From Aeromonas schubertii (GTDB lineage Bacteria > Pseudomonadota > Gammaproteobacteria > Enterobacterales > Aeromonadaceae), in assembly GCF_000820105.1 (NCBI RefSeq), contig NZ_CDDB01000041.1, positions 56,266 through 120,265 on the forward strand: a DNA stretch of 64,000 bases, given 5' to 3'. Position 1 is the first letter of the stretch. The number at the start of each line of letters is the position of its first letter. The notes under the pieces are model-generated. The model was not told where the DNA came from. It was given only the letters and a program-made list of their open reading frames with translations, and searched no databases. Made by a program: the position numbers and the translations under genes. Shown piece by piece: positions 56,712-64,000 of this stretch.

Positions 56712-57625
56712 TCAACGAATCCCAAATCCCGAATCCCGAATCCCGAATCACGAAAAGAAAAGGCATTATTCTGGCCGGTGGTTCCGGCACCCGTCTCTAT
56801 CCAGTCACCATGGCAGTGAGCAAGCAACTACTGCCCATTTATGACAAGCCGATGATCTACTACCCGCTGAGCACCCTGATGCTGGCCGGCATTCGTGACA
56901 TCCTCATCATCAGCACACCGCAAGATACTCCCAGATTCGAACAGTTGCTGGGTGATGGCAGCCAATGGGGCCTGAACCTGCAATACAAGGTACAGCCAAG
57001 TCCGGACGGGTTGGCCCAGGCCTTTATTCTGGGTGAAGAGTTCATCGGTTCAGACCCCTGTGCGCTGGTGCTGGGGGACAACATCTTCTACGGGCACGAC
57101 CTGCAGAAACAGTTGGCGGCCGCAGCGGCCAAAGAGAGTGGCGCGACCGTCTTTGCCTACCATGTGCATGACCCTGAGCGTTATGGGGTGGTGGAATTTG
57201 ATAAGGCGGGCACCGCTATCTCCTTGGAAGAGAAGCCGTTGGAGCCCAAGAGCAACTATGCGGTGACCGGCCTCTATTTCTATGACAACAGCGTGGTGGA
57301 GATCGCCAAGAGTCTGAAGCCGTCGCCCCGAGGTGAGCTGGAAATTACCGATGTGAACCGTATCTACCTGGAACAAGGCAATCTATCGGTAGCCATGATG
57401 GGCCGTGGTTATGCCTGGCTTGATACCGGTACCCACGAGAGCATGATTGAAGCGAGCAACTTTATTCAGACCATTGAGACCCGTCAGGGGTTGAAAGTCG
57501 CTTGTCCGGAAGAGATCGCCTATCGCCAGAAATTCATTACTGCCGACCAGGTCCGGGAACTTGCTGCACCGTTGGCAAAGAATGCGTATGGCCAATATTT
57601 GCTAAGAATGGTTGCCAAAGCCTGA
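56708..57625 (+). CDS. rmlA: Glucose-1-phosphate thymidylyltransferase with repeat-encoded N-terminal extension
   Basis: 305 residues. From residue 16 on it is a standard RmlA: '[40 protein letters not shown]', '[13 protein letters not shown]', '[34 protein letters not shown]'. Residues 1-15 ([15 protein letters not shown]) come from the right repeat array. E. coli RmlA begins [12 protein letters not shown], so here the ancestral start appears replaced (ATC-ACG where ATG-ACG would be expected). The only usable start is the ATG at 56708, overlapping the S23 stop. The enzyme makes dTDP-glucose, the first step of the rhamnose pathway. Confidence 0.94.
   Translation: MINESQIPNPESRITKRKGIILAGGSGTRLYPVTMAVSKQLLPIYDKPMIYYPLSTLMLAGIRDILIISTPQDTPRFEQLLGDGSQWGLNLQYKVQPSPDGLAQAFILGEEFIGSDPCALVLGDNIFYGHDLQKQLAAAAAKESGATVFAYHVHDPERYGVVEFDKAGTAISLEEKPLEPKSNYAVTGLYFYDNSVVEIAKSLKPSPRGELEITDVNRIYLEQGNLSVAMMGRGYAWLDTGTHESMIEASNFIQTIETRQGLKVACPEEIAYRQKFITADQVRELAAPLAKNAYGQYLLRMVAKA
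56718..56752. repeat. Right 7-bp repeat array, lying inside the 5' end of the rmlA reading frame
   Basis: AATCCCA, AATCCCG x3 and AATCACG. It encodes RmlA residues about 4-15 ([12 protein letters not shown]). Since 7 is not a multiple of 3, gain or loss of one unit would shift the rmlA frame. Confidence 0.75.
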
Positions 57626-57684
57626 TGTGATATAAGGGGGGAATATGCCCCCCCATAAAAATTGAATCAAATGTGGATAGACAG

Positions 57685-58230
57685 ATGAATGTAATCAAGA
57701 CAGCAATCCCTGACGTGCTTATCTTTGAGCCAAAAGTATTTGGTGATGAGCGTGGTTTTTTCTTTGAGAGTTTCAACCACAAGTTGTTTGAAGAGGCGGT
57801 AGGATATCCGGTTGCCTTTGTACAGGATAATCACTCCAAATCGTCAAAAGACGTATTGCGTGGCTTGCACTATCAATTGCCTCCCCATGCCCAAGGAAAA
57901 CTGGTTCGTTGTGTAGCTGGTGAAGTGTTTGATGTGGCGGTCGATATCCGTAAAAGCTCCCCGACCTTCGGGCAATGGGTCGGCGTTCACCTTTCTGGAG
58001 AAAACAAGCGACAGCTGTGGATCCCGGAAGGGTTTGCTCATGGATTTGTGACCTTGACTGATGTGGCTGAGTTTTTATATAAAACGACAAACTATTACTC
58101 TCCTAAGCATGAAAGGAGCATCCTCTGGAATGATACAGAGATCAAGATTAATTGGGGGGGGATTATTCCTGTTTTGTCAGAAAAAGATAAAATGGCTGTT
58201 GATTTTTCATTTGCAGAATGCTTTGAATAA
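57685..58230 (+). CDS. rmlC: dTDP-4-dehydrorhamnose 3,5-epimerase
   Basis: 181 residues, standard RmlC length. Cupin landmarks: 'LIFEPKVFGDERGFFFESFN', 'FVQDNHSKSSKDVLRGLHYQLPPHAQGKLVRCVAGEVFDVAVDIRKSSPTFGQWVG' (catalytic His and Asp) and 'LWIPEGFAHGFVTLTDVAEFLYKTTNYY'. The ATG at 57685 is preferred to an in-frame GTG at 57673. Codon use becomes more AT-rich within this gene, marking the transition to the low-GC part of the locus. It completes rmlBDAC. Confidence 0.95.
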   Translation: MNVIKTAIPDVLIFEPKVFGDERGFFFESFNHKLFEEAVGYPVAFVQDNHSKSSKDVLRGLHYQLPPHAQGKLVRCVAGEVFDVAVDIRKSSPTFGQWVGVHLSGENKRQLWIPEGFAHGFVTLTDVAEFLYKTTNYYSPKHERSILWNDTEIKINWGGIIPVLSEKDKMAVDFSFAECFE

Positions 58231-58238
58231 GGTTTTTG

Positions 58239-59009
58239 ATGATGCAATTATTAAGGCTTTCGCTTGAGTTTAGTCGCAGGGAATTGCTAACAAAATATAA
58301 AGGGAGTGTATTGGGGCCGGCATGGATGGTGTTGAGCCCTCTTTTGTTGTTAGCACTATATTCTGCTGTTTTTCAATATGTTTTTAAGGCGCGGTGGGAT
58401 GTCGATGGGTTAGAGTTTAACTATACTGTTGCATTGTTTTGTGGTCTAACCCCTTATTTTTTTATGACGGAGATGATAGGTAAATCATCAGACTTGATTA
58501 ATAACAATGCTAGTTTAATTAAGAAGGTGGTTTTCAATAGACTCTCAATACCATTGTCTTCAACGATTAGTGCATTATTTGTTTTGGTTATAAATATGAC
58601 ATTAGTCTTGTTATATAGAGTCTATGACACGGGCACAATAAATATCATCTGGCTATCCATATATTTATATGCAATTCCATTGTTTTTTATCGGGTTTGCA
58701 ATTTCAACAATACTTTCTTCTCTTGGTTCTTATATAAAAGACCTAGGAAATGTTGCCAACTTCATCAATCCAGTATTGATGTTTATCTCTCCAGTGTTCT
58801 TTGATGCTAAGAAGGTTAGTCCTATCTTTGAAAGTGTCATAAAATACAATCCCCTGTCGCCAATTATTTCAGGGGCCCGTAAAATTGTACTTGAATCATA
58901 TGTTGACTTTAATTCAATTATGATGGTCACTTTTTTTAGTCTGCTTGCATGTGCTGTTGGTGTTTTTTTGTTCAAGGCATTGGAAGAAGATTTTGCCGAT
59001 CTTACGTGA
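58239..59009 (+). CDS. wzm: Polysaccharide ABC transporter permease (Wzm)
   Basis: 256 residues, ABC-2 type with about six transmembrane helices. The N-terminal 'FSRRELLTKYKGSVLGPAWMVLSPLLLLALYSAVFQYVF' is diagnostic of Wzm/KpsM-like O-antigen exporters. With Wzt it moves a finished, undecaprenyl-linked glycan across the inner membrane. The ATG at 58239 (or 58242) has AAGG upstream. The gene is strongly AT-rich. It is 8 bp after rmlC. Confidence 0.93.
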   Translation: MMQLLRLSLEFSRRELLTKYKGSVLGPAWMVLSPLLLLALYSAVFQYVFKARWDVDGLEFNYTVALFCGLTPYFFMTEMIGKSSDLINNNASLIKKVVFNRLSIPLSSTISALFVLVINMTLVLLYRVYDTGTINIIWLSIYLYAIPLFFIGFAISTILSSLGSYIKDLGNVANFINPVLMFISPVFFDAKKVSPIFESVIKYNPLSPIISGARKIVLESYVDFNSIMMVTFFSLLACAVGVFLFKALEEDFADLT

Positions 59010-59017
59010 GTTTTAAT

Positions 59018-60205
59018 ATGCTAAAAGTTGAGAATGTCAGTAAAAACTTCAATATTAGTAAAAGCCCGTGGCGGCGCATATTTTTTAATCTCGGTGTTAA
59101 ATCAGCTGTTAAGAGTAGTGAGTTCTTTCATGCTTTAGAAAACATCTCATTTTCAATATCAAAGGGTGAGACGGTTGGCATTATCGGCAAGAATGGTGCT
59201 GGTAAGTCAACCTTGCTTCAGATTATTTGTGGAACATTGAAAGCATCTACTGGTAATGTATCCAAGCCAAAGAAAATAGCTGCCCTACTAGAATTAGGGG
59301 CTGGGTTTAATCCAGAATATACAGGTAGGGAAAATATATCATTAAACGGTTCCCTCATCGGTATGAGTAGCAAGGAAATATCCGATAAAGAGCAAGAAAT
59401 AATAAACTTTTCGGAAATTTCAGATTTTATAGACAGGCCTGTTAAAACATATTCATCAGGTATGTTTGCTAGGCTTGCATTTTCTATTGCTGTGCACTCT
59501 TCCCCTGATTTATTGATCGTGGATGAAGCCTTAAGTGTTGGTGATATGGCTTTTCAAGAAAAGTCTATAAACAAGATGAAAGAACTTCGAGATTCAGGCA
59601 TTCCGATCTTTTTTGTAAGTCACTCAATCCCAATGGTAAGGAACTTCTGTACGCGCGCTATTTGGTTAGAGCATGGAAAGATTAAAATGGATGCCTCAGC
59701 AAAGGATGTGTGTACAAAGTATTTACAAGAAACTATGCCCATAGCTCAATGTGATTATAAGCATGCTGTAGTTATGACACCTAGTTTACCTAAACTTAAA
59801 ATAAAAAACTTTATAATCGAAAAGAAAGTAATTGTAACTGGTTCACAGCTTAATTTTTCATTTGATATAGAAAAAATCATTGAAATATCATCTTACATTG
59901 GCATCGGAATTATTATTAGAGATGCATCAGATAATATCGTTTCTGTATTTAGCACTGTGAGAGATTCACTAAAAATAGAGCGGGTTCCAAAAACCGTTTC
60001 TATTGAGATGAAAGATTTCCCACTTTTGAATGGAAGATATAGTATATCAATTTCAGTTACGGATGATTTGGCGACATTTCACTATGATAGGATAGACTAT
60101 ATTGCTCACTTTGAAGTCACAACTCCAAAAAATGAACGTGGTTTAGAACGATATGAGGGGGCTGTTGGTATAAATCATAATTGGAGACTAGAAGAGCATG
60201 TATAG
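59018..60205 (+). CDS. wzt: Polysaccharide ABC transporter ATP-binding protein with C-terminal carbohydrate-binding-like domain (Wzt)
   Basis: 395 residues. Nucleotide-binding domain: Walker A 'IIGKNGAGKSTLL', signature 'KTYSSGMFARLAFSI', Walker B 'PDLLIVDEALSVGD' and the H-loop 'IFFVSHS'. From about residue 255 a beta-rich domain of about 140 residues follows ('IKNFIIEKKVIVTGSQLNFSFDIEKI...HFEVTTP'). In E. coli O8/O9a Wzt, such a domain recognises the capped non-reducing end of the O-chain; the same role is inferred here. The ATG at 59018 lies 8 bp after wzm. The 3' end overlaps the next gene by 8 bases. Confidence 0.93.
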   Translation: MLKVENVSKNFNISKSPWRRIFFNLGVKSAVKSSEFFHALENISFSISKGETVGIIGKNGAGKSTLLQIICGTLKASTGNVSKPKKIAALLELGAGFNPEYTGRENISLNGSLIGMSSKEISDKEQEIINFSEISDFIDRPVKTYSSGMFARLAFSIAVHSSPDLLIVDEALSVGDMAFQEKSINKMKELRDSGIPIFFVSHSIPMVRNFCTRAIWLEHGKIKMDASAKDVCTKYLQETMPIAQCDYKHAVVMTPSLPKLKIKNFIIEKKVIVTGSQLNFSFDIEKIIEISSYIGIGIIIRDASDNIVSVFSTVRDSLKIERVPKTVSIEMKDFPLLNGRYSISISVTDDLATFHYDRIDYIAHFEVTTPKNERGLERYEGAVGINHNWRLEEHV

Positions 60206-61001
60206 TTATGAATATTATCTAGGCCGAGTAAGTAATCCAAAAATTATTGTTATTACTCGAGTTAGAAACGAGTCTTTAATTATGAAAGACTTTCTAGAGC
60301 ATGTGAGTTCTTTTTGTGATGCCATTATCGTATTAGATGACTGCAGTACAGATAATACCTATGAAATTCTTCAGCAACACCCTAAGGTCACATCTATTAT
60401 AAAAAATAACAGGTGGGATAAAAATAATCGGACAGGGCAAGAGACAGCTCACAGAAAGTTGCTTAATGATCTTGCAATCAAGTTATTTAGACCACACTGG
60501 ATAATCTATATGGATGCGGATGAGCGGTTGATTGGAGACATTCGCTCGGAGCTTAGCTTACTCGATTATAATAAAATAGATTATATTAGGGTGTCATTAT
60601 TCGATGCGTACATGACACATGATGACTCCCTCGATATAAAGGAGGGCGAAGTATTGCTAAATAGACGTAAATATTTTGGTCCTGAGCGTCGAGATATAAT
60701 ATTTATATGGAGTAGTCTATCCGGAGCTGATTTTATTCTCGATGATGCAAGAGAGCCGACTATATATTCAAAAAAATACTTAACGTTATTTAAATGTCAA
60801 CATTTTGGTAAGGCTCTATCTGTTAGTCGATGGGAAGATAAGTGTGATTATTATATTAATAACTTCCCTGGGGTCTATGCCGATAAGTGGTTGAGAAGAA
60901 AGGGGCAGGCAATACACAAAGAGTCTGACTTTTCTACTCCATTATATACATGGGGGGAAGATTTATTCGACAATGCGGTTGTCATTCATCCCATAAGTTG
61001 A
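60198..61001 (+). CDS. Glycosyltransferase family 2-like protein
   Basis: 267 residues with the GT-A pattern: 'IIVITRVRNESLIMKDFLEHVSSFCDAIIVLDDCSTDNTYEIL' at the N-terminus and a DxD-type metal motif in 'HWIIYMDADERLIGDI' (about residue 110). No transmembrane helix is apparent, so it should act on the cytoplasmic face during O-chain assembly. Donor and linkage cannot be predicted. It overlaps the end of wzt by 8 bases, so export and synthesis genes are translationally linked. Confidence 0.85.
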   Translation: MYSYEYYLGRVSNPKIIVITRVRNESLIMKDFLEHVSSFCDAIIVLDDCSTDNTYEILQQHPKVTSIIKNNRWDKNNRTGQETAHRKLLNDLAIKLFRPHWIIYMDADERLIGDIRSELSLLDYNKIDYIRVSLFDAYMTHDDSLDIKEGEVLLNRRKYFGPERRDIIFIWSSLSGADFILDDAREPTIYSKKYLTLFKCQHFGKALSVSRWEDKCDYYINNFPGVYADKWLRRKGQAIHKESDFSTPLYTWGEDLFDNAVVIHPIS

Positions 61002-61007
61002 GGTGTC

Positions 61008-62429
61008 ATGTACAAAGTAGCTATTTTATGCCAATCTTTGCGAAACTACGCGGGGGCAGAGAGAGTTGTTTATGAACTCACACAGGCATTTATTAGAGAA
61101 GATCATCAGGTACATATAGGATGCATCGATATTGGTGACTTTTATCATCAGCAACTGGCTGGTGTAAGAATAAATGATTTGATTGATGGTATGGAGCATG
61201 AGTATGATCTTGTTATTTGTTTCCATACCTACACGCTCCCGTATTTTTTCCCAAAAGGTGTAAACTGTAGAAAGTTATGTTACTTCTCACTAAGTCCTTA
61301 TGAGCCTATAGAGGCCCCACTTTGCTCAAGTCAGCTATTTGATAGCTATCTATGCAATTCAGATGAAACAAAAGAAGAACTGATTCGGTGTGGTATTGCG
61401 GCTGATGATGTATATGTTTTTCATAACTCATGTTCTTTTCAAAAAGATGCATTTGAGTTGAAGCAAACTCTGAATAGAGTGGCAATTGTTTCTAATCACC
61501 CTCCACAGGAATTGTTAGAGTTGCCATCGTTAGGCCATGATTTACATTTCGATTATTATGGCTCAGATGCTAAGATTGAAATGCTGAATGATTCTATACT
61601 TTCAAAGTATGATGTGGTCATTACTATAGGCTATACAGTTGTTTTTGCTGTTTCCGCAAAAGTGCCTGTATATATATATGACCACTTTGGTGGGGATGGA
61701 TATCTTGACGCGGATAACTATAAGTTAAATTCTTACTACAATTTTTCAGGTCGTCCAGCCTGTAATAAAAAAGATGCTAGCACTATTATTAAAGAATTAA
61801 AAGATGGTTTTCCTTCCGCTCTCGATAGCTTCCAGCAAGTGTATGGGTGTATGGTTGCTGAGCGAGATATAGCATCAAATTTTGATAAAGCTTTTAATAT
61901 AAATGATTTTGAGTTTAGAGAAATACTTTGCGACGCTCTACAAGTTAAACATGCGCTTGCCTATAGCAAACTATTACTTAGCAATAGATATTTACAAAAA
62001 ATTTTAGATGGAGTTGATAGTAAAGCCATTAGTCAAAATATACTAACTCTTAGTGATACAGTTATGCATCAGGCACGCCTCATTGAAAAACTAAACGATG
62101 ATAGTTTAGTTATGAATGATAAAATTAATATCTTGGTTGCAGGAAGCAAAGAAAATGCAGATATTATGACAGAGTATAGCGTGCATTTAACAGAGCATAA
62201 AGATATTTTGGTGGAGCATAGCGCGTATTTAGCAGAGAATAGAGATATTTTGGCGGAACATAGCGTGCATTTAGCAGAGAATAGAGATGTTTTGGCGGAA
62301 CATAGAGGGATTTTAGCAGAAAATAGAGATATTTTGAGCATTCTAAGTAACGATGTAAAATCAATGACAAATAACAGCTTTGTGGCTTTATTGAGGCGAA
62401 AAATTAAAAAGTTAATTTGCCATCATTAA
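61008..62429 (+). CDS. Putative glycosyltransferase with C-terminal repeat/coiled-coil tail
   Basis: 473 residues. The N-terminal part has a GT-B/GT4-like start ('VAILCQSLRNYAGAERVVYELTQAF') and 'DLVICFHTYTLPYF'; a later Rossmann-like half (about 160-290) is divergent and lacks an obvious EX7E motif, so catalytic activity is not assured. Residues about 389-444 are four 14-residue repeats (E-H-S-V-H-L-A-E-N-R-D-I-L-A type) with leucines every seven residues. The C-terminus is basic and amphipathic (ALLRRKIKKLICHH), which could bind the membrane. TGAGGTG gives a good ribosome-binding site. Position next to wzm/wzt suggests a role in chain synthesis or termination. Confidence 0.75.
   Translation: MYKVAILCQSLRNYAGAERVVYELTQAFIREDHQVHIGCIDIGDFYHQQLAGVRINDLIDGMEHEYDLVICFHTYTLPYFFPKGVNCRKLCYFSLSPYEPIEAPLCSSQLFDSYLCNSDETKEELIRCGIAADDVYVFHNSCSFQKDAFELKQTLNRVAIVSNHPPQELLELPSLGHDLHFDYYGSDAKIEMLNDSILSKYDVVITIGYTVVFAVSAKVPVYIYDHFGGDGYLDADNYKLNSYYNFSGRPACNKKDASTIIKELKDGFPSALDSFQQVYGCMVAERDIASNFDKAFNINDFEFREILCDALQVKHALAYSKLLLSNRYLQKILDGVDSKAISQNILTLSDTVMHQARLIEKLNDDSLVMNDKINILVAGSKENADIMTEYSVHLTEHKDILVEHSAYLAENRDILAEHSVHLAENRDVLAEHRGILAENRDILSILSNDVKSMTNNSFVALLRRKIKKLICHH
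62172..62339 (+). repeat. Four in-frame 42-bp tandem repeats within the glycosyltransferase gene
   Basis: Units at 62172-62213, 62214-62255, 62256-62297 and 62298-62339, each encoding 14 residues. Units 2 and 3 are most alike; unit 4 diverges in its first half. Because the unit is a multiple of 3, copy-number change would alter tail length without breaking the frame. Confidence 0.9.
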
Positions 62430-62458
62430 TTTAAACAGAACAACTAAAGAACATTAAT

Positions 62459-64000
62459 ATGAAATATAATCTTTCTATTCTTAAATTTGCATTGAAACGG
62501 TTTATTCTTTTAACTAGAGATAGAGGTTTAAAATATTCATTTTCATTGGCTCTCTCTAAAAGAAAACAGTTGATATCTATGTTTTCAATTGGTAGTAAGG
62601 AATTTAATAAACAAAATTGTCATGTAGTGTCTATGAATGAAAATAATAATAGTGTAGAAAGGAATTTAGTTTCAGTTATCATTCCTATATATGATCGAAC
62701 ATGGGAATTGCAAGCAGCAATAGATTCAATATTAAATCAAACATATAAAAATATAGAGCTGATTCTTGTCTGCGATGGTTCACCAGACGAGACGCTTCAA
62801 GTCGTCGAGCAATATAGAAGTGATGAACGCGTGAGGATTTTTAAATACCCACATTCATCTGGCAATGCGGTTAGAGGACGCAATAAGGGCATTTTAGAAG
62901 CAAAGGGTGAATATATTGCATTTTTAGATAGTGATGATATTGCATCTAATAATCGCCTGGAACTTTCAGTTTCTTTTTTAAGTAATAACTCTTCATATTC
63001 TGGGGTGTATGGTTCTTGGAGAGCTATTATTGATGGCTCTCGTCAAATTTCTGGCATAGAAGATGGGATGGTTGTACATAGCCCAGATGGAGCACTTAAA
63101 GAGCACCTTGAAAATTGTATTCCATGTCAGAGTACAGTTATGGTGAGACGGGATGCTCTTATGGCTGTTGGATGCATCAATAGAAATATGAAATATAGAG
63201 AGGATCACGAGTTATGGGCTAGACTGAATTACAATAACTATAGATTGAAGTCTCTCCCTGAGGTCCTTGTTTCTCTTAGATTACATGCAGGTAATAATGA
63301 ACTAAATTTCCATTCTCAAAATGGAGATGATGTTTGGTATCGAGAGCTATTAAAACAATACAATACCAAGGTATTTCGCCCACAAAAGATATGTTGGATT
63401 GTAGCTGGCCTAGGAATCTCTGGCGGATTGGCAATTATTATCAAGCATGCCAATTATTTACTTTCTCGTGGTCATGATGTTTCATTTATTTGTCTATCAG
63501 AAGAAAATAATATTTCCTGGATGGAGAACAGTGTTCCTGTTTATCATATTGGCAACGGCGATGCCATTAATGGAATTGATTTGTTAATTGCTACAGCGTG
63601 GAATACTGAGCCATACTTAAGCCGCATATCATCACGCCGTAAATTATATTTTGTGCAGTCTGATGAACGCCGGTTTATTGATGAGAAAGGAGTTCAAGAT
63701 CTTATTTCATCTGGCTATAATAAAGAATATGAATATTTTACCGAGGCGTTTTGGATTCAGAATATGTTCCATTCTGAGTTTCAGCGTTCAGCATTTTATG
63801 TACCAAATGGCCTTGATCAATTACTCTTTAAGCCCGTTAAGCCATTCATTTCCAAAGGCACTAAAAAGCGAGTTTTAATCGAAGGGCCTATTGATATTCC
63901 ATTTAAGGCAGTGGAAGATGCATATAATGCAGTAAAAGACCTTGATTGTGAAGTATGGATTGTAAGTAGTGCTGGTAAGCCTAAGGAAGGTGCGAACAAG
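62459..64000 (+). CDS. GT2-GT4 two-domain glycosyltransferase (C-terminus beyond window)
   Basis: 514 codons are open to the window end. After a basic, amphipathic N-terminal stretch of about 70 residues, a GT2 domain occupies about 72-270: 'VSVIIPIYDRTWELQAAIDSILNQTYKNIELILVCDGSPD', the DxD-type 'GEYIAFLDSDDIASNNRLE' and 'REDHELWARL'. A second domain starts near residue 308 ('ICWIVAGLGISGGLAIIIKHANYLLSRGHDVSFICL'), with 'AFYVPNGLDQLLFKPV' typical of GT4 glycosyltransferases. Such fusions can add two linkages of a repeat unit. The ribosome-binding site is weak (AAAGAA). Confidence 0.85.
   Translation, partial: MKYNLSILKFALKRFILLTRDRGLKYSFSLALSKRKQLISMFSIGSKEFNKQNCHVVSMNENNNSVERNLVSVIIPIYDRTWELQAAIDSILNQTYKNIELILVCDGSPDETLQVVEQYRSDERVRIFKYPHSSGNAVRGRNKGILEAKGEYIAFLDSDDIASNNRLELSVSFLSNNSSYSGVYGSWRAIIDGSRQISGIEDGMVVHSPDGALKEHLENCIPCQSTVMVRRDALMAVGCINRNMKYREDHELWARLNYNNYRLKSLPEVLVSLRLHAGNNELNFHSQNGDDVWYRELLKQYNTKVFRPQKICWIVAGLGISGGLAIIIKHANYLLSRGHDVSFICLSEENNISWMENSVPVYHIGNGDAINGIDLLIATAWNTEPYLSRISSRRKLYFVQSDERRFIDEKGVQDLISSGYNKEYEYFTEAFWIQNMFHSEFQRSAFYVPNGLDQLLFKPVKPFISKGTKKRVLIEGPIDIPFKAVEDAYNAVKDLDCEVWIVSSAGKPKEGANK

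Larger units (their letters stand above)
56288..56753 (+). mobile_element. Compact insertion of about 470 bp carrying an S23 four-helix-bundle gene, bounded by 7-bp repeat arrays
   Basis: Left array (56290-56331): 7-bp units TGATTCG, TGACTCG, TGATTGG, TAAATCG, AATCCCG, AATCACT. Right array (56718-56752): AATCCC(A), then AATCCCG three times and AATCACG. The outer ends are inverted relative to each other (GTGATTCG at left, CGAATCAC at right). Everything between rmlD and the conserved start of rmlA is accounted for by the arrays plus one small gene. It encodes no transposase; mobility is inferred from the boundaries and from the sporadic occurrence of S23-type genes. Confidence 0.6.

Noticed and set aside
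62172-62339. CRISPR-like array
   Set aside because: The 42-bp repeats are contiguous, without spacers, and encode in-frame protein repeats.

Overview
The window reads as the chromosome of a free-living gammaproteobacterium, most likely an Aeromonadales member (Aeromonas, Oceanimonas or a relative). Reasons: high-GC coding sequence; Enterobacteriaceae/Vibrio-like gene order (yafD-mltD-gloB-yafS-rnhA-dnaQ, fadE/gmhA-yafJ, purMN/upp/hda, zapA/ssrS, ygfB-ubiH-ubiI-gcvTHP); and families typical of Vibrio, Shewanella and Aeromonas (TIGR03503, VC2046/SO_2500-like, DUF2066). The genus call is an inference from gene content, not from a phylogenetic marker.

Layout. 1-6.4 kb: a minus-strand ynj operon (ynjA, a TVP38/flavin-disulfide-oxidoreductase fusion, ynjB, ynjC, ynjD truncated by the window edge) behind a DUF1499 gene. 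6.4-8.5 kb: divergent hxlR-type regulator and quinone oxidoreductase, a small parvulin and a small membrane protein. 8.8-14.2 kb: tamA-tamB, the translocation and assembly module. 14.3-18.7 kb: tRNA-Tyr, raiA with a near-ideal class II CRP promoter, and a GAF/PAS/GGDEF/EAL protein. 18.7-23.6 kb: slt, a LacI-type regulator, a structured leader or small RNA ending in an intrinsic terminator, a yeeZ-like gene and yciA. 23.7-34.4 kb: yafD, mltD, gloB, yafS, rnhA, dnaQ, a TIGR03503 gene, fadE (with a FadR-like operator), gmhA and yafJ. 34.5-38.9 kb: purMN divergent from upp (with a PurR box), DUF2066 gene and hda. 39-42 kb: the glyoxylate bypass operon aceB-aceA. 42.7-53.7 kb: suhB, emrD, 6S RNA, zapA, ygfB, ubiH, ubiI and the glycine cleavage operon gcvT-gcvH-gcvP (with a PurR box).

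53.7-64 kb: an O-antigen/surface polysaccharide locus. It opens with a JUMPstart/ops-like element (RfaH-type antitermination) and runs rmlB-rmlD-[S23 four-helix-bundle gene]-rmlA-rmlC, then wzm-wzt, two glycosyltransferases and a GT2-GT4 fusion cut by the window end. From about 57.6 kb the DNA becomes strongly AT-rich, as expected of horizontally exchanged O-antigen DNA. The pathway would make dTDP-L-rhamnose, polymerise a glycan in the cytoplasm and export it through a Wzm/Wzt ABC transporter whose Wzt carries a C-terminal carbohydrate-binding-like domain.

Most noteworthy points: (1) a compact element of about 470 bp, bounded by 7-bp repeat arrays with inverted-repeat ends, carrying an S23-family gene, sits inside the rml operon and has replaced the start codon of rmlA; (2) a glycosyltransferase next to wzm/wzt ends in a four-fold 14-residue repeat that could act as a chain-length ruler; (3) structured terminator-ending leaders or small RNAs lie upstream of the yeeZ-like gene and of emrD; (4) a membrane TVP38 domain is fused to a pyridine-nucleotide-disulfide oxidoreductase inside the ynj transporter operon.
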